Source: Streptomyces radiopugnans (GTDB lineage: Bacteria; Actinomycetota; Actinomycetes; Streptomycetales; Streptomycetaceae). From it: a DNA stretch of 64,000 bases. The position numbers were made by a program, and so were the translations under genes. The number at the start of each line of letters is the position of its first letter. Within the stretch, counting starts at the first letter, position 1. The stretch spans positions 1-64,000 of the forward strand of contig NZ_FOET01000007.1 of the NCBI RefSeq assembly GCF_900110735.1, in the 5' to 3' direction. Positions 60,912-64,000 of the stretch are shown in pieces. The notes under the pieces were generated by a model. The model saw nothing but the letters and a program-made list of their open reading frames with translations. It was not told the DNA's origin and did not search any database.

Positions 60912-60949
60912 CGGCCTCGGGGAACATCGGTACAGCGGTCAACGCCAAG
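60912..60949 (+). repeat. Left terminal inverted repeat of the Tn3-like element
   Basis: Begins CGGCCTCGGGGAACATCGG and ends ACGCCAAG, like the conserved inner ends of Tn3-family repeats. One mismatch to the right copy, at 60941. Confidence 0.92.
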
Positions 60950-60962
60950 GTGATGATCTTGG

Positions 60963-61883
60963 TCAGGTCGGGGCTCCGAGGCCGGTGACGTGGTCCTCGT
61001 ACTCGCGGCGGGCCTTGCGCTGTGCCGGAACCGCCGGGGCGCCCCAGGCGCCGTCGAGCGGCCGGCAGCGGGCGAGGAGTCCGAGGTGCACGGCAGGGAC
61101 GGCGCTGACGCGCAGGGTGTGGCCCTGCCCGCGTCGTACGGTCACCCCCTGGTCGAGCGCGTCCCGCTCGGCGGGGTCCGGTTCGGTGCGGCGGAGGAAG
61201 TCGGCGACCGTGCCCGGCATGTCGAGGGTGACCGGCAGTTCCGGGGCCGGGGAGTTCTCCTCGATGGCGGCCTGGTCGGGCAGGAGGTCGGCGACGGCCG
61301 TCCGGATCGCGCCGCGGCTGACGCCGTGGTCGCGGGCGAGGGCGGCGATGGAGCGGCTCTCCAGGTAAGAGGTGCGCACGTCGGCGGTCTTGTCGGCCGC
61401 CACGGTGGGGCGGCGGCCGCCCTTGCTGCCCTTGGCCTCGGCGGCGCGCAGGCCGTCGTACGTCAGCTCCCGTTGGAGGTCGCGCTGGAGTTCGCCGGCG
61501 GCGAGGGTCTGCACCATGAACCTCACCGTGGACAGCAGCTCGCCGGTGCTCGGGTGGCGGGCGGTGAGGTCCATCGCGGAGAACGCGCCGTCGTGGACGC
61601 GCAGGGCGAGGCGGTCGCGGTGGAGGACGTCGAGCACGTCGAGGATGTGCCCGGTGCCGCGTACGAGGCGGAACATCTCGGAGATGCGCACGGTGTCGCC
61701 CGGCCGGGCGTAGTCGAGGAGCGCGCGGAGCTTCGGGCGCTGGAGGGGGTGGAGGCGGCTGGAGGTGCCCGGGTCTTCCTCGAAGACGACCGGGTCCTCG
61801 ATGCCGGCCTCGTCCAGGACGAGGTTCTGCCGGGCGGTGGACTGCTGGTCGGTCGAGACCCGCTTGTAGACCAGGTTCGCCAC
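60963..61883 (-). CDS. tnpR: Serine recombinase/resolvase of the Tn3-like element
   Basis: 306-residue serine recombinase. The catalytic serine is S10 in LVYKRVSTDQQ (YxRVSTxxQ). The next conserved parts are GIEDPVVFEEDPGTSSR, RPKLRALLDYARPGDTVRISEMFRLVRG, and LAAGELQRDLQRELTYDGLRAAEAKGSKGGRRPTVAADKTADVRTSYLESRSIAALARDHGVSRGAIRTAVADLLPD-like HTH ending (about 150-215). The remaining roughly 90 residues are an extra tail not present in Tn3 TnpR. The GTG start at 61881-61883 follows GAGGCCCCGA. A 28-bp dyad starts 36 bp upstream. Confidence 0.9.
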   Translation of the reverse strand: MANLVYKRVSTDQQSTARQNLVLDEAGIEDPVVFEEDPGTSSRLHPLQRPKLRALLDYARPGDTVRISEMFRLVRGTGHILDVLDVLHRDRLALRVHDGAFSAMDLTARHPSTGELLSTVRFMVQTLAAGELQRDLQRELTYDGLRAAEAKGSKGGRRPTVAADKTADVRTSYLESRSIAALARDHGVSRGAIRTAVADLLPDQAAIEENSPAPELPVTLDMPGTVADFLRRTEPDPAERDALDQGVTVRRGQGHTLRVSAVPAVHLGLLARCRPLDGAWGAPAVPAQRKARREYEDHVTGLGAPT

Positions 61884-61918
61884 TCGGGGCCTCTTCCGTG
61901 CGGAGGATCGGAACCTAT

Positions 61919-61991
61919 CTGCCGTCAAACGATCGTTTGACGACAGGGCAGTCGACGCGTCCGGGTGATGTGGCCGGGACAGATTGCTGTC
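61919..61991. promoter_or_regulatory. res-like recombination region: 28-bp and 14-bp dyads
   Basis: 61919-61946 is a 28-bp dyad with one mismatched pair, containing a perfect 20-bp palindrome (61923-61942) with centre ACGATCGT. 28 bp is the size of resolvase site I. A second dyad GACAG-ATTG-CTGTC lies at 61978-61991. The region between the recombinase and passenger genes is 163 bp, the right place for res and for autoregulation. Confidence 0.65.
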
Positions 61992-62046
61992 TGCCATCGG
62001 TGAACACCACCCCGAGCGGGCGCAACGGTCATTACCGTCCAGTCAC

Positions 62047-62772
62047 ATGACGACGGTCACAACTCGTACGGTCGAATACCCGGCCGACAACCTGACGATG
62101 ATCGGGTACCTCGCGCTCCCGGCCGGTGCCGAGCGTCGGCCCGCAGTACTGATCGGCCCCGAGGGGGTGGGGCTCAGCGATGTCGAGCGCCGCCGGGCCG
62201 AGGCTCTGGCCGAGCTGGGGTACGTGGCGCTGGCTTTCGACCTCCACGGTGGACGCTATCTGGAAGACCCAGAGGAAATGTTGGCCCGTTGCATGCCGCT
62301 GCTCGCCGACCCCGACCGGATGCGAGGAATCGGTCACGCCGCGCTCGACGTGTTGCGTGCCGAACCACGGGCAGACCCCGACCGGACCGCCGCCGTCGGC
62401 TACGGCACCGGAGGCGCAGTCGCACTGGAACTCGGCCGTGATGGCGTCGACCTGCGCGCGATTGGGACAGTCAACGCACTGACCACGGGCCGACCGGGTG
62501 AGGCGGTACGCATTCGCTGCCCGGTGTGGGCCGGGGTCGGGTCGGAAGACCCGATCATGCCGCCCGCCCAGCGGGACGCGTTCACCGCAGAGATGCAGGC
62601 TGCGGGCGTCGACTGGCGCCTCGTGGTCTACGGAGGGGCCCTTCACGCCTTCCACCACCCACCGGTTGACCACACCGTGCGTCCCGGCGTCGGCTACCAC
62701 CCACGGCACGCACAGCGAGCCTGGCGTGACATCGTCGCTCTGCTCGCCGAGTGCCTGCCCGTCACGGATTGA
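62047..62772 (+). CDS. Dienelactone-hydrolase-like passenger, nucleophile replaced
   Basis: 241-residue alpha/beta hydrolase of the dienelactone hydrolase type: AVLIGPEGVGLSDVERRRAEALAELGYVALAFDLHG, VGYGTGGAVALELG, SEDPIMPPAQRDAF (Asp168), GALHAFHHP (His200). The nucleophile elbow usually reads GYCFGG; here residue 120 is Gly (GYGTGG), so the Cys/Ser nucleophile is absent and hydrolysis is unlikely by the usual mechanism. Third-position GC is visibly lower than in flanking genes, which fits import with the transposon. Passenger of the Tn3-like element. ATG at 62047. Confidence 0.85.
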   Translation: MTTVTTRTVEYPADNLTMIGYLALPAGAERRPAVLIGPEGVGLSDVERRRAEALAELGYVALAFDLHGGRYLEDPEEMLARCMPLLADPDRMRGIGHAALDVLRAEPRADPDRTAAVGYGTGGAVALELGRDGVDLRAIGTVNALTTGRPGEAVRIRCPVWAGVGSEDPIMPPAQRDAFTAEMQAAGVDWRLVVYGGALHAFHHPPVDHTVRPGVGYHPRHAQRAWRDIVALLAECLPVTD

Positions 62773-62887
62773 TCCGATCGGCTCCTGACACTCACTCCTG
62801 CCCGCCGTCGTCGTCTTCGTCCGGCTCCGGTGCGTCCGGAGCGCGGACCAGCTCCGCCAGGGGCTCGGTGACGGTGACGGCGCAGCC

Positions 62888-63343
62888 AGCCCACCGCCTG
62901 GTTGAACAGCGCCGCCGGCCCCTCGGCGTGCGTCCACGCCCGCCCGTGCAGGAACGTACGGAACCGGCGCGACCACTCCGCATCCTCGTACTCGCGGTAC
63001 TCGTAGGCGTCCCGAATCCCCCACGCGCGCTCGTACGCCGTCGGCTTGCGCTCGGTGTACGCCTTCACGCAGGAGACGTCCTCGATGCCGAGCTGCGCGG
63101 CCAGGTGCTCGACCACGACCCACGGCGCGTCCAGCGGGTCGTCCGGGAGGAACCGGCCGATGTGGCGCACCGTGCACATCCGGGGAGCGAACCCGAGCCG
63201 ACTGTGGTCCCGCGCCGCTTCGCTGTCAGCTTGCGGTCCTCGTCGTCCAGGAAGAAGAACCTCTCCAGCTCCGGCCGGGTCGGCTCCTCGTCGAACTTGC
63301 CGTACGACGCCGCCTGCTCATCGGTCAGGAACTCCACTGGCAT
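62888..63343 (-). pseudogene. tnpA: Truncated, frameshifted Tn3-family transposase (DUF4158 N-terminal part)
   Basis: From 63343: MPVEFLTDEQAASYGKFDEEP...LERFFFLDDEDRKLTAKRRG, then the frame breaks near 63208. The continuing frame gives RLGFAPRMCTVRHIGRFLPDDPLDAPWVVVEHLAAQLGIEDVSCVKAYTERK ... RAWTHAEGPAALFNQAVGWLRR, the DUF4158 domain that starts Tn3 transposases. Restoring one G in the GTCCC run would rejoin them. Homology ends near 62888, so some 800 codons, including the DDE catalytic domain, are missing. Confidence 0.88.
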
Positions 63344-63438
63344 GGACGCGACGCTATCGGCGCCCGCGGCCGCTCAGGGATCTTCCGCCGAACCTCGCCG
63401 CCGGGCCTGCCGCCCGTGGTAGAGGCCATGATCACCGG

Positions 63439-63476
63439 CTTGGCGTCGACCGCTGTACCGATGTTCCCCGAGGCCG
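63439..63476 (-). repeat. Right terminal inverted repeat of the Tn3-like element
   Basis: Inverted copy of 60912-60949 with a single mismatch. Followed directly by the GGGGT target duplication. Confidence 0.92.
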
Positions 63477-63554
63477 GGGGTCCGGTGCGCCCCGGGGCGA
63501 GCGGAGCCGGGACGGTGGGGCACCGGAACGGCGGAGCGCCGCCGGACACGCGGC

Positions 63555-63603
63555 GGCCGGGGCGCCCGCGGTACCGCCGTACGCGGCCGCGGGCGCCCCG
63601 GCC
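63555..63603 (-). terminator. Hairpin terminator of the small helical protein gene
   Basis: 17-bp perfect stem GGCCGGGGCGCCCGCGG (63555-63571) with 63587-63603, loop of 15, beginning 19 bp beyond the stop on the minus strand. Confidence 0.8.
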
Positions 63604-63622
63604 CGCCGAAGGGGACCGGGGC

Positions 63623-63865
63623 CTACTGGGCCGCCGGACCCGCGTCCTCGGTACCGGACAGCTGGGCCAGGTACTTGTGGCACTGGGCGGCGCGCCGCGA
63701 GTCCTCCTCCATCACCTTGCGGAAGAAGTCGGCGATCTCCTGCTTGCCCGCGTTCTCGGCGTCGCGGACGTACTGTCCGTAGTCGTGTCCGGCCTTCAGC
63801 GCGTGGTACTGCACCGAGATCAGGTCGTAGACGACATCGCTGAATCCGGTCTCTCCGGTTGCCAT
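63623..63865 (-). CDS. Small helical protein, unknown
   Basis: 80-residue soluble, mostly helical protein: TGFSDVVYDLISVQYHALKAGHDYGQYVRDAENAGKQEIADFFRKVMEEDSRRAAQCHKYLAQL. It resembles small conserved Streptomyces proteins of ferritin-like helical character, but no iron ligands are clear. Three closely spaced ATG codons are possible; the third (63863-63865) has GGAG nine bases upstream and gives MATGETGF. The first (63872-63874) touches that GGAG and is less likely. A sigma-B-like promoter lies upstream. Confidence 0.75.
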   Translation of the reverse strand: MATGETGFSDVVYDLISVQYHALKAGHDYGQYVRDAENAGKQEIADFFRKVMEEDSRRAAQCHKYLAQLSGTEDAGPAAQ

Positions 63866-63908
63866 GCTCATCATCTCCGGGTCGGGTCACATGGATCGTT
63901 CCTCCGTG

Positions 63909-63932
63909 TTTCCCGGTTTCACCTGGGAAAAC
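63909..63932 (-). promoter_or_regulatory. Sigma-B-like promoter of the small helical protein
   Basis: On the minus strand GTTT (63929-63932), 14 bp, GGGAAA (63909-63914), close to the sigma-B/H-type GTTT-N14-16-GGGTAT. The same bases also form an inverted repeat, TTTCCC/GGGAAA. Confidence 0.5.
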
Positions 63933-64000
63933 AGTATTCGTCAGCGGAAGTGGAAAACATCCGGAAGGTGTGGGAGGGCGCGTATGCCGCGACAGGACGG

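Larger units (their letters stand above)
60912..63476. mobile_element. Tn3-family transposon, 2,565 bp, decayed
   Basis: Bounded by 38-bp terminal inverted repeats (37/38 identical) and flanked by a direct 5-bp GGGGT target duplication (60907-60911 and 63477-63481). Interior: serine resolvase (minus), dyads suggesting a res site, a passenger hydrolase-like gene (plus), and a transposase gene (minus) reduced to its first roughly 150 codons with a frameshift. The 38-bp inverted repeats and 5-bp duplication are the Tn3 signature. Lacking a complete transposase, it is no longer autonomous. Confidence 0.9.

Noticed and set aside
60907..60912. GGGGTC at the left end as the start of the inverted repeat, as in classical Tn3
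   Set aside because: The right end does not contain its complement; both outer flanks read GGGGT in the same orientation, which is a target duplication instead.
63325..63549. A 74-residue minus-strand frame across the right inverted repeat
   Set aside because: It spans the transposon boundary and the target duplication, so it cannot be an ancestral gene; no ribosome site.

Overview
The window looks like a chromosomal segment of a Streptomyces or a close relative. GC content is very high with strong third-position GC bias, and GTG/TTG starts with GGAGG-type ribosome binding sites are common. The families are typical of the genus: an AfsR/SARP regulator, ANTAR/GAF/PAS/PP2C phosphatase, TioE-type double MerR, F420-dependent luciferase-like enzyme, secreted GH10-CBM2 xylanase and LacI/CebR-type operators. 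I call about 53 intact or window-truncated protein genes and three gene remnants. I saw no rRNA, tRNA or CRISPR array.

Layout. 1-4.7 kb: 3' end of a GH1 beta-glucosidase, a DUF1992 protein, an ATP-dependent DNA ligase, a RibD-like reductase and a DUF6069 membrane protein. 5-11.7 kb: a soluble NIK1-like hybrid histidine kinase with five exact 276-bp HAMP repeats, followed by an ANTAR-GAF-PAS-PP2C phosphatase. 12.2-14.5 kb: the translationally coupled 5-oxoprolinase operon pxpABC. 15.7-24 kb: sugar-related genes, including a large secreted GH3 enzyme behind several CebR-like boxes and a secreted Cip1-like protein behind a perfect 14-bp CebR box.

24.1-27.7 kb is a persulfide (cst-type) island: CstR repressor, CstB-like persulfide dioxygenase-rhodanese fusion, two more rhodaneses, a DUF302 gene, ATACCC...GGGTAT operators, and a decayed tauE exporter remnant. 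A matching operator also lies upstream of a separate membrane thiol-redox operon at 30.5-33.3 kb (DUF6153-like protein, CPVC membrane protein, DsbA-like protein, CcdA), which suggests a shared CsoR-family control. Between these lie a zinc alcohol dehydrogenase and an XRE-PPOX regulator-like gene behind a 34-bp near-perfect palindrome.

34.7-46 kb: GH10-CBM2 xylanase with its own promoter and dyads, TerB-like protein, F420 enzyme, MFS transporter, two SDRs, a phosphotransferase, an SGNH esterase and a proline iminopeptidase-like hydrolase. 46-50 kb: a Tad2/DUF2829 protein and a tandem pair of DUF4139 proteins. 50.6-60.9 kb: extensin-like Tat protein, SARP regulator, divergent TioE-regulator/erythromycin-esterase pair, a LacI-type-operator-controlled oxidoreductase/PmoA operon, a peptidoglycan-binding protein and YchJ.

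60,912-63,476 is a 2,565-bp Tn3-family transposon. It has 38-bp terminal inverted repeats (37/38 identical) and a 5-bp target duplication (GGGGT). It contains an intact serine resolvase with a res-like 28-bp dyad, a passenger dienelactone-hydrolase-like gene lacking the nucleophile, and a frameshifted, truncated transposase. It sits 23 bp upstream of ychJ. The window ends with a small helical protein behind a sigma-B-like promoter.
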